Source of the DNA: DASPXK01 sp035637315
GTDB taxonomy: Bacteria > Chloroflexota > UBA6077 > JACCZL01
Length of the DNA: 64,000 bases
Assembly: GCA_035637315.1 (NCBI GenBank)
Contig: DASPXK010000303.1
Coordinates: forward strand, 1 to 64,000
Reading direction: 5' to 3'
Shown here piece after piece: positions 40,811 to 49,548 of the stretch (the stretch's first letter is position 1; each line of letters opens with the position of its first letter). The notes beneath the pieces are model-generated. The model had not been told where the DNA came from and did no database searches. It was given only the letters and a program-made list of their open reading frames with translations. Made by a program: the position numbers and the translations under genes.

Positions 40811-41281
40811 ATGACACTGGAGTCGCCACCCGAGGATCGAGACTCAGGGCTGGTCCGGGAGCGCGGTCCCCTCTCGCCCGATGAGCTGGGCGAGCTGCTG
40901 CGCGTGCTCGCTGGCTCCGACGTTGAGGAGCTCGACCTGGAGTGCGAAGGCGCGCGGCTCTGGATCCGACGGGATCCAGCAATGGTCGGGCGTGGACTGC
41001 CGGAGATCTCCGAGCCGATGGTCGAGGCAACGCCGCCGGATACGTTCGTGGTGACGGCGCCGATGGTGGGGGTCTTTCGGCGATCGGCGGGCGGGAAGTC
41101 GGAGCCGCCTGTCGAGGAGGGAGGCAGCATCATCGCCGGCCAGGTCGTCGGCGCGGTCGAGGCGATGAGGATGCTGAATCGGGTCCAGAGCGAGCGGGCC
41201 GGCGTCGTGAAACGGCTGCTGGTGCAGGACGGACAACCCGTCGAGTACGGGCAGCCGCTGATCGAGCTGCGTCCGAGCTGA
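40811..41281 (+). CDS. accB: Biotin carboxyl carrier-like protein lacking the biotinyl lysine
   Basis: A 156-residue protein with the AccB layout: N-terminal helix (LSPDELGELLRVLAGSDVEE), a short linker, then a biotinyl domain (VVTAPMVGVFRR to DGQPVEYGQPLIEL). The biotin motif that should read EAMKM is EAMRM, so residue 120 is Arg (codon AGG at 41168-41170) and cannot carry biotin. The thumb region GGKSEPPVEEGGSI is kept. It lies between efp and xseA as AccB often does, but no accC follows. It could be a structural or regulatory homologue of the carrier. Confidence 0.8.
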   Translation: MTLESPPEDRDSGLVRERGPLSPDELGELLRVLAGSDVEELDLECEGARLWIRRDPAMVGRGLPEISEPMVEATPPDTFVVTAPMVGVFRRSAGGKSEPPVEEGGSIIAGQVVGAVEAMRMLNRVQSERAGVVKRLLVQDGQPVEYGQPLIELRPS

Positions 41282-41294
41282 TAAGTCCGGTGCG

Positions 41295-42635
41295 ATGAAG
41301 ATCTACCAGGCTGGCGAGATCGGGCGGTACATCAAGGAGCTGCTGTACACCGATCGCCTCCTCCGAGACCTCTGGGTCAAGGGAGAGATCACGAACCTGT
41401 CCCGCGCCTCCTCAGGCCACTATTACTTCTCGCTCAAGGACGAGACCAGCCAGCTGCGCTCGATGATGTTCCGCGGGGACGCCGAACGCTGCGGCGCCAA
41501 TCCTGGACCGGGCAGCTCGGTCGTCGCCCACGGACGGGTCTCGTTCTACGAGCCGACGGGCGCATGCCAGTTTTACGTCGACATGATGTACCCGAGCGGC
41601 GTGGGAGAGGCGCGGCTTCGGTTCGAGGCGTTGCGACTCAAACTCGAGCAGGAGGGCCTGTTCGCACCTGGGCGCAAGCGGCGCGTGCCGACCCTCCCGC
41701 GCCGCGTCGGATTGGTCACGTCGGAAAGCGGGGCGGTGCTCCACGATGTGCTGACCGTTCTGGGACGGCGCTACCCACTGGCCGAAGTCGTCTTTTCGCA
41801 CACTCCCGTTCAGGGCGAGTTTGCCGCCGAGGAGATCGTGGCAGCCCTCGCTCGAGTGTGTGAGTGGCGGGCAACGGACGGCCGCGGCGTGGACGTGGTG
41901 ATCATCGGACGAGGCGGGGGCGGGCCGGAAGAGCTGGCGCCATTCAACGACGAGCGCCTGGCGCGAGCTATCTTCGCGTGCCCGTGTCCGGTCATCTCGG
42001 CGGTCGGCCACGAGACCGACGAGTCGATCTGCGACTACGTCGCCGACCTTCGGGCCGCAACACCCTCGGCGGCGGCCGAAATGGTCGCGCCGGACGTGCG
42101 CGCGCTGGTCGGGGAGGTGAGCGGCCTGGTGAACAGGGCTCGCTCCGGCCTGGCCAGCCGGATCCAGGCCGCTCGAGGCGAGCTCGCCCATGGGCGGGAC
42201 CGACTGTTCGCCAACTCGCCGACGACGATGATCGCCAGGAGCCGCCAGGCCGCCCGAGACGAGCTCAGAAGGGCACGGCTGCTGCTCGATCACCGCGTCA
42301 GCTCCAACCGCGGGCAATTGGTCGGCCGCCGCCTGCAACTCGCGGCTCTGAGCCCGGATGCTACGCTGGCCCGCGGCTACAGCGTTGTCAGTGTCGTCGA
42401 CCCTGGCCCAGCGGGCGCCTCAGGGGTGGTCCGCTCCACCAGGGACGTCGGGGTGAGCCAGGAGCTGGAGATCGAGGTTCGTGACGGGATCATCGACGCG
42501 ACCTCGACGCGAGTGAGACCGGCGCTGTCCTGGACGCCCCCACCGCCTGGTCCCCTTTCCCTTGCGGGCGAGAGGGGGAGCCGCCACCCCTCTCCCCTTG
42601 AGGAAGAGGAGCCGGGGGCGAGGGCGACCGGGTGA
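41295..42635 (+). CDS. xseA: Exodeoxyribonuclease VII large subunit
   Basis: A 446-residue protein. The OB domain (residues 1-100) has LWVKGEITNLSRASSGHYYF; the catalytic domain holds RVGLVTSESGAVLHDVL near 136, VVIIGRGGGGPEELAPFND near 198 and VISAVGHETDESICDYVADLRA near 233. With XseB it degrades single-stranded DNA. The last 40 residues (from about TWTPPPPGPLSL) are low-complexity sequence encoded by a dispersed repeat and are absent from usual XseA. Its TGA overlaps the xseB GTG. Confidence 0.9.
   Translation: MKIYQAGEIGRYIKELLYTDRLLRDLWVKGEITNLSRASSGHYYFSLKDETSQLRSMMFRGDAERCGANPGPGSSVVAHGRVSFYEPTGACQFYVDMMYPSGVGEARLRFEALRLKLEQEGLFAPGRKRRVPTLPRRVGLVTSESGAVLHDVLTVLGRRYPLAEVVFSHTPVQGEFAAEEIVAALARVCEWRATDGRGVDVVIIGRGGGGPEELAPFNDERLARAIFACPCPVISAVGHETDESICDYVADLRAATPSAAAEMVAPDVRALVGEVSGLVNRARSGLASRIQAARGELAHGRDRLFANSPTTMIARSRQAARDELRRARLLLDHRVSSNRGQLVGRRLQLAALSPDATLARGYSVVSVVDPGPAGASGVVRSTRDVGVSQELEIEVRDGIIDATSTRVRPALSWTPPPPGPLSLAGERGSRHPSPLEEEEPGARATG
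42538..42633. repeat. GC-rich palindromic element inside the xseA 3' end
   Basis: A stretch with CCCTTTCCCTTGCGGGCGAG, AGAGGGGGAG and CCCCTCTCCCC parts that pair with each other. It looks like a copy of a dispersed GGGAGAGGG/CCCTCTCCC element and is translated as the Pro- and Glu-rich tail of XseA. Confidence 0.6.
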
Positions 42636-42898
42636 AGGCGGAGCCGGCTGACATGATCGCCGAGCGGGATGGCGAGGGCGCCGAGAGCGCGACGTTCGAG
42701 GAAACGTTTCGAAGCCTCCAGGAGACGATCGCGCGCCTCGAGCAGGGTGGTCTGCCCCTGCACGAAGCGATCGACACGTTCGAGCGCGGCATCGAGTTGG
42801 CCAACCGCTGCGCTGCGATCCTGGATGCGGCGGAGCTTCGGGTGACAAACGTTATGGAGAACCAGGGGCTCGGCGTCGACGAGCCCGGGCAGCGCTAA
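42632..42898 (+). CDS. xseB: Exodeoxyribonuclease VII small subunit
   Basis: An 88-residue protein. TFEETFRSLQETIARLEQGG and LPLHEAIDTFERGIELANRC are the conserved helices of XseB. GTG 42632 overlaps the xseA stop (GTGA); an ATG at 42653 is an alternative start. It forms a complex with XseA. Confidence 0.9.
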   Translation: MKAEPADMIAERDGEGAESATFEETFRSLQETIARLEQGGLPLHEAIDTFERGIELANRCAAILDAAELRVTNVMENQGLGVDEPGQR

Positions 42899-42909
42899 CT
42901 GGTGCCCGG

Positions 42910-43341
42910 ATGGCCGACGTCCTGCGCAACGATGTGCTCGTCGTCGCGGTGCTGGCCTGGCTTCTCGCGCAGCTGTCCAAGCTGCTCATCGTCCTGCTGC
43001 GCGAGCGGCAGCTTCAGCTTGGCTATCTTACCAGCGCCGGCGGGATGCCCAGTTCTCACTCGGCAGTGGTCGTCGCCCTGGCGACTCGCATCGGGATCGA
43101 GGCCGGGCTCGGATCAATAGCGTTCGCGCTGGCCGTGATTTTCGCCGGAGTCGTCCTCTACGACGCGGCCGGGGTCCGACGCGCCGTCAGCGTCCAGGCG
43201 CGCATCCTCAACCGCATGCTCGAGGAAGTGTTCGAGTACCAGCGGTTCAACGAGAAGCGGCTGCTCGAGCTGCTCGGCCACACCCCTTTCGAGGTCTTCG
43301 TCGGCTCGCTGCTCGGACTGCTCGTCGCGCTGTCGTGGTGA
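42910..43341 (+). CDS. DUF212 (divergent PAP2) membrane protein
   Basis: A 143-residue membrane protein with four hydrophobic segments. AGGMPSSHSAVVVALATRIG near residue 44, YDAAGVRRAVSVQARILNRM near 78 and LLGHTPFEVFVGSLLG near the end are the three DUF212 signature blocks, distantly related to PAP2 acid phosphatases. The substrate may be a lipid phosphate. The gene follows xseB by 11 bp and ends in a heptamer array facing the convergent sortase gene. Confidence 0.85.
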   Translation: MADVLRNDVLVVAVLAWLLAQLSKLLIVLLRERQLQLGYLTSAGGMPSSHSAVVVALATRIGIEAGLGSIAFALAVIFAGVVLYDAAGVRRAVSVQARILNRMLEEVFEYQRFNEKRLLELLGHTPFEVFVGSLLGLLVALSW

Positions 43342-43347
43342 CCGAGC

Positions 43348-43424
43348 TGTCAGCGATCAGCTATCAGCAGTCAGGAGTCGTGACGAACGAGCTGGCTGGC
43401 AGCTGACGGCTGATAGCTGACAGC
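43348..43424. repeat. Inverted heptamer arrays between convergent genes
   Basis: Left arm TGTCAGC, GATCAGC, TATCAGC, AGTCAGG (43348-43375); right arm TGGCAGC, TGACGGC, TGATAGC, TGACAGC (43397-43424). The arms are complementary and share their unit with 35504-35557. The flanking stop codons of both genes (TGA 43339-43341 and 43428-43430) touch the arms. Confidence 0.9.
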
Positions 43425-43427
43425 TCG

Positions 43428-44066
43428 TCACGCCCCTTTCGCCCGAACGACCAGGCGGTCCAGGTACTCGCGGCTCGCGGCGCGATACTCGCCGCCGCAG
43501 GTGATCAGGGTGATGGTCGGAGCGTCGGTCTGGGCGAAGATCTCCTCGACCGGGGCACCCTCGGCCCGCAGCCAGCGGACCGACTCGACCACGTACTCGT
43601 AGCCGCTGCCGTTCTCATCCATGACGAGCACGGCGTCGCCCGCCTCGAGCGTGAAAAGACGGCCGAAGACGCGCAGCCGGCCGCCCCAGTCGACGTGGCC
43701 AGCGAAAACCGCGTTCCCGGCCACGCCCATGCCCGGCCCCAGTGTGTACCAGGCGACCTCGTCAGGATCTTGAGGCGCCGACATCGTGCCATCCTCGTCC
43801 TGAGCTACCCCCACGATGGGCGCCTCGACGCCGAGCTTCGGGATCGCCAGCTTCGCCGGCCGGACACCCGATGGGACGAACTCCCCCTCAGGCTCGGCGG
43901 CCGGCGGGGCAGGCGCTTCCGGTTCAGGCACCCAGGGCGAATCGGCAGGTGGATCGACGGGCTGGGCCGCGGTCCGCGACGCCAAGGCGGCAGCGCCGAA
44001 GAGACCCACGAAGCTGGCGAGGGCGCCGGCCAGAAAGCGCCGGCGTTTGGCTTGCCCGACCCTCAT
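43428..44066 (-). CDS. Sortase (class E/F-like)
   Basis: A 212-residue protein with an N-terminal membrane/signal segment (RRRFLAGALASFVGLFGAAA), a Pro-rich linker (about residues 35-65) and a sortase domain. AGHVDWGG near 122 holds the catalytic His, LITCGGEYRAASREYLDRLV near 190 the catalytic Cys and Arg. Sortases join surface proteins to the wall or to each other. No sorting-signal (LPxTG) substrate is visible in the window. ATG overlaps the end of the WYL regulator gene by 4 bp, so both are co-transcribed. Confidence 0.85.
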   Translation of the reverse strand: MRVGQAKRRRFLAGALASFVGLFGAAALASRTAAQPVDPPADSPWVPEPEAPAPPAAEPEGEFVPSGVRPAKLAIPKLGVEAPIVGVAQDEDGTMSAPQDPDEVAWYTLGPGMGVAGNAVFAGHVDWGGRLRVFGRLFTLEAGDAVLVMDENGSGYEYVVESVRWLRAEGAPVEEIFAQTDAPTITLITCGGEYRAASREYLDRLVVRAKGA

Positions 44067-44707
44067 CCGTCCCCGACGCCGCTGACCGAAGTCACCGCGT
44101 CAAGATTGAACATCATCGTCCGATTCCGCTGACGGCAGTCGCCGATAACGTACCAGGAGCTGAGATAGGGCAGCAACAGCTCTGGACGCACAATTGGCTC
44201 CGGAAGCGGCGAGCTGGTGTCGCCGGGTGGGTAGTGCAGCTTGATCGGCGACCCCCGCAGGAGCGAGTCGGCGAGCGCGGCGAATACCTGCTGCTGCCCG
44301 GTTCGGGGGCTGATGACGGCGTCCAGTGTGCGCTGGACGAGCGGCTGAAGATGGGCCGGAAACATGGCCGGCAGCTTCTTCATCAACGACTGCAGTCGGT
44401 CGCCCGGGATCGCGCGATCGCGAGTCGCCTGGCGGAGGATCATGACCAGCAGCTGGGCCTCGCGAAAGTCGAAGCAGCCGCCGCCAGTCGCGGCCGAGCC
44501 TTCGGCCACGAACCGGTAGCCCTGGCGGCGGACCAGCGGGAGACGCATGTCTGAGCGGATGATGTTCAGGTCTGCCTGGACTTGGCGTTCGCTGAGATGG
44601 AACTTGTCGGCTAGCTCGCGGCGGCTTTTACCGGGCGTTTCGGCGATGTCTTCGACGATGTGCCAGATGCGTCGGAAACGGTCTGCTACGAGCCGCTTAC
44701 GTTCCAT
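44063..44707 (-). CDS. HTH/WYL-domain transcriptional regulator
   Basis: A 214-residue protein. The N-terminal winged helix has ETPGKSRRELADKFHLSERQ with VQADLNIIRSDM as recognition helix. The C-terminal part has SSWYVIGDCRQRNRTMMFNL, the WYL motif region, but the usual C-terminal extension is short. WYL proteins sense nucleic-acid or nucleotide signals and regulate neighbours. It overlaps the sortase gene, suggesting that it controls that operon. Confidence 0.75.
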   Translation of the reverse strand: MERKRLVADRFRRIWHIVEDIAETPGKSRRELADKFHLSERQVQADLNIIRSDMRLPLVRRQGYRFVAEGSAATGGGCFDFREAQLLVMILRQATRDRAIPGDRLQSLMKKLPAMFPAHLQPLVQRTLDAVISPRTGQQQVFAALADSLLRGSPIKLHYPPGDTSSPLPEPIVRPELLLPYLSSWYVIGDCRQRNRTMMFNLDAVTSVSGVGDG

Positions 44708-44756
44708 CGCGCCATCCCCTCAATTCCGCAACTGGGCGAACCTAAGGCCCCGATTT

Positions 44757-44822
44757 GGGCACAAAGAAAGAACCGCGGGTAGTCCGCCCGCACGGCGGCA
44801 CCTGGGACTAACCGGCGGTTCT
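44757..44822 (-). terminator. Rho-independent terminator after tRNA-Arg
   Basis: Read on the minus strand, a long hairpin with arms AGAACCGCCGGTTAGTCC and GGACTACCCGCGGTTCT is followed by TTTCTTTGTG. It lies 17 bp after the tRNA 3' end and 50 bp before the regulator start. Confidence 0.75.
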
Positions 44823-44838
44823 GTGGGCGCGCTACTGC

Positions 44839-44915
44839 TGGTACGCGAGCCGGGATTCGAACCCGGGGCCTCAGCCTCCGCAGGGCTGCGCTCTAATCCG
44901 CTGAGCTACTCGCGC
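44839..44915 (-). tRNA. tRNA-Arg (anticodon GCG)
   Basis: A 77-base cloverleaf on the minus strand. The acceptor stem GCGCGAG pairs with CTCGCGT, the D stem is GCTC/GAGC, the anticodon stem CAGCC/GGCTG with loop CTGCGGA, and the T arm CCGGG/CCCGG with loop TTCGAAT. The 3' CCA is encoded (44839-44841) after discriminator A. The anticodon GCG reads Arg CGC. Most bacteria instead use ACG, edited to ICG, for CGU/CGC/CGA. Confidence 0.9.
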
Positions 44916-45003
44916 CGGCGCAGGTCGTAGTGTACCATACCCCCATACCCCTTTCAATAGACTCAGACTGCCCATTTTCACTGTTTTCGACGGGAGAACC
45001 CGG

Positions 45004-45927
45004 ATGAAGCTGACCGTAGTGGGCGGGGCCGGACGGGTGGGCTCGACCACCCTCTTCCAGCTCTTGTTGGAGGGCGGTTTTCAAGAGCTGGTTGTCCTGG
45101 ACATTCTCAAGGAGGCCGCCGAGGGCGAGGCGCTCGACCTGCGGCACGGCACGGCTCTGTCTCACCGCTGCGTGATTCGAGCGGGTGATTACGATGCCAG
45201 CGAGGGGTCGGACTTCGTCCTCATCACGGCCGGCATCCCGCGCCAGCCGGGGGAGACGCGGCTGGACCTGCTCCGGAAGAACGTCGACTTGATGAAAGGC
45301 GTTCTCGAGCAGGTCATGAAGTACAACCGCGACTCATTCATCATCATGGTCGCCAACCCGGTGGACGTCCTGACGTATCAGGCGATTACGAGCACCGGCC
45401 TGCCGACAAACAAGGTCATCGGAACTGGCACGCTCCTGGATACAACCCGCTTTCGTTCACTCCTTGGCGAGCGGCTGGGCGTATCGCCAGACCAGGTCTA
45501 CGTCTACATGCTGGGCGAGCATGGCGACAGCCAGGTCCCAATCACCAGCACCGGGACCGTGGCCGGGATCCCCTTGCGCCAGTTCCCCGGCTTCAGCGAG
45601 CAGATGCTCCAGGAGGTGATCGAGGAAACTCGCTTCGGCGGGGCGGCAGTGATCAAGCGAAAGCGGGGCACTTTCTACGCCGTGGCGCCGATGATCGTCG
45701 AACTCGTGCGGGCCATCCGCCTCGATGAGAAGCGGGTCCTGCCGATCTCGTCGCTGATGGATGGCGGCTACCTCGGAATTAGAGACGTGGCGCTCTCGCT
45801 GCCTTGCGTGGTGGGCGCAGCCGGGCGTGAGAAGGTCGTCCAACTGGAGCTTTCCGACGAGGAACGCGAGGCTCTGCTAAGCTCAGCACAAGTCCTGCGG
45901 GGCGCGATCGAGGAGGTCGGCCTGTAA
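45004..45927 (+). CDS. mdh: Malate dehydrogenase (LDH-like type)
   Basis: A 307-residue NAD enzyme. VVGGAGRVGSTTLFQLL binds NAD; AGIPRQPGETRLDLLRKN near residue 75 is the substrate loop, where the Arg points to malate rather than the Gln of lactate dehydrogenase; MVANPVDVLTY near 115 and GEHGDSQVPI near 171 hold the catalytic Asn and His. It interconverts malate and oxaloacetate. It stands first in a run with the P-loop protein and the isocitrate-dehydrogenase-family gene, a TCA-linked group. Confidence 0.85.
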   Translation: MKLTVVGGAGRVGSTTLFQLLLEGGFQELVVLDILKEAAEGEALDLRHGTALSHRCVIRAGDYDASEGSDFVLITAGIPRQPGETRLDLLRKNVDLMKGVLEQVMKYNRDSFIIMVANPVDVLTYQAITSTGLPTNKVIGTGTLLDTTRFRSLLGERLGVSPDQVYVYMLGEHGDSQVPITSTGTVAGIPLRQFPGFSEQMLQEVIEETRFGGAAVIKRKRGTFYAVAPMIVELVRAIRLDEKRVLPISSLMDGGYLGIRDVALSLPCVVGAAGREKVVQLELSDEEREALLSSAQVLRGAIEEVGL

Positions 45928-45939
45928 ACCAAGTGGCTC

Positions 45940-46000
45940 GTAGGGGCGCGATTCATCGCGCCCAGGGTGAGGAGAGGGCGGGATAAATCCCGCCCCTACG
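45940..46000. repeat. Palindromic GTAGGGGC...GCCCCTAC element
   Basis: A 61-bp element between mdh and the next gene with ends GTAGGGGCG and CGCCCCTAC and inner palindromes GGCGCGATTCATCGCGCC and GGCGGGATAAATCCCGCC. It belongs to the same family as 1931-1982, 54383-54436, 57732-57784 and 59601-59648. Confidence 0.85.
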
Positions 46001-46019
46001 GGTCACACACGGAGGATTC

Positions 46020-47696
46020 ATGGCGATTGTCGAGAAAGAGCTCTTCACCTTCCCGCCGCCCAGCGCTGGCTCGCCGGTCGAATGGAAGGGGACTGTCCTA
46101 GGGCAGGGCAACGTCTTGACCCGTACAAAGAGCCGGACCAAGGTGCACGACAAGACGATCGACGCCAAGGCTGGTCTGCGCGAGAGACTCCTCGCTTCGG
46201 CCATGCGCTACATGGAGTCGCCCGAAGGCAAGCGCAAGACGCGCAACCACGATGTCATCGTCCACGGGATTCGCGTCCGAGCCCACACCAACAGCGACCA
46301 CCTGTTCGATTTCTGGGTGGACAACTGGTTCAGCCCCGAGGAGTGGAAGCGCGCGTCGGGCAAGGACGCGCCCGCCCAGCCACAGGTCGTCGTGTACGCC
46401 TTCGGCGACATCGCCGAAGAGCAGGAGGCGGCGTACTACAGCCACAGCACCAACACGATCATCTTCTTCAACACCTCGTACTACGGCCAGCTGAAGAGCT
46501 GGGTGCTCGGCGCGGTGGGACGTGTCCTGGCCGACGAGTACGGGATTCACTCTTTGCACGGCGCGGCCGTCGAGTTGTCTGGCAACAAGGGTGTGCTCTA
46601 CATCGCGCCGACCGGGACCGGGAAGTCCACCAGCTCCTACGGACTGATGAGGTTCGCGAATACGCGCTTTCACTCGGACGACTGGGTCTACGTTCGCTAC
46701 GTGTATCAGACCCGAGACGGGCGTCGGGTCGGCCCGCGCCGAATCGACACACCGGGTGGGGTCGTCCAGGGCTACCGCTGTTTCCGCTGGCTCGAGGAGC
46801 ACCGCGGCGTCGACGCCCCGATGATCGGTTTGACGCCCGACAACGAAGAGGTCACGCTGCGCACCTCCGACCTGTTGCTCGACGAGGGGGTCGAAGCCTA
46901 CACCTACATCTCCGAGAAGGTGTTCTATCTGCGCACGAATCTGGTCGAGAACTTCCCCGAGTCAGCGCTGGACATCATCAACTCCAAAAAAGAGAACGTC
47001 CCGGACGTGACGCCCGAGTTTCTCGAGGAGCATCGCGACCTGCTCGACGAGGTCAGCCGGCTGGTGATGAATGCCGATCATGAGCCCACCCGCCGCCACT
47101 TCCAGGCGATTGGCCAGCAGAAGACGCGTGAGGTGATGGCCCGTCTGTTCGCGTTCGACAATGCCCGCGCGATGCTCGAAGTGACGCCGGTCTTCGGGAA
47201 GGACCGCGTCTTCACTAACCCACTCGAGCCGTTGTTCGTGACGAGTGTCTTCTTGCTCAAGCGCGACTTCAACGACCGGCTGGTCATCGAGCGGCTGTCT
47301 CTCAATCGATTCATGGACCGGCTGCTGATTGGCGAGACGCCGATGGGGACACGTGAGATCGCCTACAACGCCTACCGGGCAACTGACGACGAGTCGGAGA
47401 AGAAGTACATCGCCTCGGTCGAGGAGAAGGCCGAGCGGGCCGGCCGCCCGATCTACCAGCTCCTCATGGAGCAGCGGGACGTGCCCGACTCGCTCCTGGA
47501 GGAGTTCGAGCTGTTCCGAGTCATGTACCAGGCCGCGGCATGCTTCGACCTCAACACCGTCCTCCAGAAGGACCCGCGAGTCAAAGACAAGATGGAAGCC
47601 GTCCGGCTGACGATGGATCTGATCGCGGGGGCAGTCAATCGACGGCCCGAGCAGCTCCGCTTGACTGTCGACGACTATCGGAGCTTCATTCCGTAG
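46020..47696 (+). CDS. Uncharacterised P-loop protein of HPr kinase/PEP carboxykinase type
   Basis: A 558-residue protein. Residues 170-225 resemble the HPr kinase/PEP carboxykinase nucleotide-binding fold: [20 protein letters not shown], then the P-loop APTGTGKST (196-204) and FHSDDWVYV (about 217-225), where the Asp pair matches the kinase-2/metal-binding Asp residues. The rest (residues 1-160 and 250-558, Asp/Glu/Arg-rich helices such as [16 protein letters not shown]) is not recognised. It is far longer than HprK. Position between mdh and an isocitrate-dehydrogenase-type gene suggests a role in oxaloacetate/PEP or phosphorylation control of the TCA cycle (inference). Confidence 0.7.
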   Translation: MAIVEKELFTFPPPSAGSPVEWKGTVLGQGNVLTRTKSRTKVHDKTIDAKAGLRERLLASAMRYMESPEGKRKTRNHDVIVHGIRVRAHTNSDHLFDFWVDNWFSPEEWKRASGKDAPAQPQVVVYAFGDIAEEQEAAYYSHSTNTIIFFNTSYYGQLKSWVLGAVGRVLADEYGIHSLHGAAVELSGNKGVLYIAPTGTGKSTSSYGLMRFANTRFHSDDWVYVRYVYQTRDGRRVGPRRIDTPGGVVQGYRCFRWLEEHRGVDAPMIGLTPDNEEVTLRTSDLLLDEGVEAYTYISEKVFYLRTNLVENFPESALDIINSKKENVPDVTPEFLEEHRDLLDEVSRLVMNADHEPTRRHFQAIGQQKTREVMARLFAFDNARAMLEVTPVFGKDRVFTNPLEPLFVTSVFLLKRDFNDRLVIERLSLNRFMDRLLIGETPMGTREIAYNAYRATDDESEKKYIASVEEKAERAGRPIYQLLMEQRDVPDSLLEEFELFRVMYQAAACFDLNTVLQKDPRVKDKMEAVRLTMDLIAGAVNRRPEQLRLTVDDYRSFIP

Positions 47697-47708
47697 GGCG
47701 CCCCCTAC
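47693..47708. repeat. Minimal palindrome GTAGGGCGCCCCCTAC at a stop codon
   Basis: A 16-bp palindrome with GTAGGG and CCCTAC ends that gives the TAG stop of the P-loop protein. It looks like a reduced copy of the GTAGGGGC family. Confidence 0.6.
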
Positions 47709-47722
47709 GTGCGGAGGGAACC

Positions 47723-48820
47723 GTGGCCTACGACGTGACCTTCATCCCGGGCGACGGGACCGGCCCGGAGATCATGGCTGCCACCCGCCGCGCGCTGGAA
47801 GCGACCGGCGTCTCATTTAAGTGGGACGTCCAGGAAGCGGGCATCCACATGATGCAGGCGCACGGCACCCCCCTGCCAGACCCTGTGCTCGAGTCAATCA
47901 AGCGAAACAAGGTCGCCATCAAAGGCCCGATCACCACGCCCGTCGGCAAGGGGTTCCGCAGCGTCAACGTCGCGCTCCGCAAGGCGCTCGACCTGTACGC
48001 CAACCTCCGCCCGTGCAAGACGTACAAGGGTGTCCGGACCCGCTATGACCACATCGATCTGATCGTCGTACGCGAGAACACCGAGGACCTTTACGCCGGC
48101 GTCGAGTTCCAGCTCAACGAGGAGGTCACCACCGACCTGATCGAGCACATCAACTCGCTTGGGGCTGGTAGGCTGCGGCCAGACTCGGCGATCAGCATCA
48201 AGGCAATTTCGGTCTTCGGAACGCGCCGAATCGTCAAGTTCGCCTTCGACTATGCGCGCGCAAACAAGCGCAAGAAGGTCACTATCGTCCACAAGGCGAA
48301 CATCATGAAGTTCTCTGATGGCCTGTTCCTACAGGTCGGCCAGGAGGTCGCCAGGGAGTACCCGGACGTCGAGGTAAATGACGTGATCGTGGACAACATG
48401 TGCATGCAGCTCGTCCAGAAGCCCGAGCTGTACGACGTGCTCGTCCTGCCCAACCTCTACGGCGACATCCTCTCCGACCTGTGCGCCGGCCTCGTCGGCG
48501 GGCTGGGGGTGGCGCCTGGCGCGAACGTCGGCGAGCTGGGCGCCGTGTTCGAACCGATCCACGGCAGTGCCCCGAAGTACGCCGGACAGAATCGGGTCAA
48601 CCCGACGGCGGCGATGCTCTCAGGCGTGATGATGCTGCGCCACCTCGGCGAGTCCGACGCCGCCGACCGCCTGGACGCGGCGATCGCCCGCGTGATCGCC
48701 GAAGGCAGGCGAGTGACTTACGACCTGAAGCCCCGCCCCGACGATTCGACCGCCGTAGGCACCTCCGAGTTCGCCGACGCGGTCATCGAGGCGATGCAGG
48801 CCGTCCCAGCCACAGCCTGA
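47723..48820 (+). CDS. icd: Isocitrate/isopropylmalate dehydrogenase family, probably NAD-isocitrate dehydrogenase
   Basis: A 365-residue protein. [17 protein letters not shown] is the family start; [20 protein letters not shown] with [15 protein letters not shown] near 115 matches isocitrate dehydrogenases (YAGVE form), and [20 protein letters not shown] near 275 is the cofactor and metal region. [26 protein letters not shown] near 225 has the metal-binding Asp residues. It oxidises isocitrate to 2-oxoglutarate; homoisocitrate or tartrate are less likely substrates. GTG 47723 follows CGGAGGGAACC. Confidence 0.85.
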   Translation: MAYDVTFIPGDGTGPEIMAATRRALEATGVSFKWDVQEAGIHMMQAHGTPLPDPVLESIKRNKVAIKGPITTPVGKGFRSVNVALRKALDLYANLRPCKTYKGVRTRYDHIDLIVVRENTEDLYAGVEFQLNEEVTTDLIEHINSLGAGRLRPDSAISIKAISVFGTRRIVKFAFDYARANKRKKVTIVHKANIMKFSDGLFLQVGQEVAREYPDVEVNDVIVDNMCMQLVQKPELYDVLVLPNLYGDILSDLCAGLVGGLGVAPGANVGELGAVFEPIHGSAPKYAGQNRVNPTAAMLSGVMMLRHLGESDAADRLDAAIARVIAEGRRVTYDLKPRPDDSTAVGTSEFADAVIEAMQAVPATA

Positions 48821-49280
48821 TCCCAGTCTCTCCGTCCCCGAACGCTCCGGCCATCCGGGCTGCCCACCAGACGACCAACGCGACGCCCGAGCCCAGGACC
48901 GCGCCCGCTAGCACCTGGGATGGCCAGTGCAGGCCGGTATAGACCCGTGCGACCGCGACCAGCGCCGCAAGCGTCAGCGCGGCGCTGCCCCAGCGTCGGG
49001 AGCACAGCATAATCGGGACGGCCAGCGCGAAGGCCGAAGTGGCGTGGCTGGAGGGCATGCCGGCGTCGGCCCTGTGCGCGATCAACTGGTGGACCTGGCT
49101 AACGGCAAATGGGCGCGCCTCGGGCGCCAACCGGCTGATCCCGCGCGCGATCCCGAGCCCAAGCAGCAGGGCCATCAGACCCGCGAAGACCGCGTGTCGG
49201 CCGGGCCGACCGCCGCGCCAGACCATCAGCACGAGCGGGATGGCGAACAAATAGATCGCATTCGCGGCCAGAAAGACCAT
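48783..49280 (-). CDS. PAP2-family phosphatase
   Basis: A 165-residue membrane protein with several hydrophobic helices. [11 protein letters not shown] near residue 50 is a KxxxxxxRP-like motif, [12 protein letters not shown] near 75 the PSGH-like motif and [20 protein letters not shown] near 112 the SRxxxxxHxxxD-like motif with Q in place of D. Such enzymes remove phosphate from lipids, for example undecaprenyl diphosphate. Family-like residues continue upstream in frame (LNQTLFAALNGLAERWAWLD) but only CTG is available as a start, so ATG 49280 may be too short. It overlaps the convergent icd gene by 38 bp. Confidence 0.75.
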   Translation of the reverse strand: MVFLAANAIYLFAIPLVLMVWRGGRPGRHAVFAGLMALLLGLGIARGISRLAPEARPFAVSQVHQLIAHRADAGMPSSHATSAFALAVPIMLCSRRWGSAALTLAALVAVARVYTGLHWPSQVLAGAVLGSGVALVVWWAARMAGAFGDGETGIRLWLGRPASPR

Positions 49281-49548
49281 CAGCGCGTCGAGCCATGCCC
49301 ATCGCTCCGCAAGCCCATTGAGCGCCGCGAACAGCGTCTGGTTCAGGGCCGCACCTCGCCTTACGTCAGGCTAGTTCGATCCGCACCGCGACGCCAAGGG
49401 AGCGGACGTCAGCGCCGAGCCCTGACGGTCGCGGTACGGAGCAATGGGCTCAGGATGACAAACGCCACGTCGCGGGCGCAAGTGGGTTTGGAGCCTTCAG
49501 GAGCCGTCCGTTAAACTCAGCCAGCGTGTCGATCCATCCGGCGACCGC

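Noticed and set aside
40811..41281. Simple decay as the reason for the missing biotinyl Lys
   Set aside because: The rest of the reading frame is intact and fold motifs are kept, so a functional change is more likely than a pseudogene.
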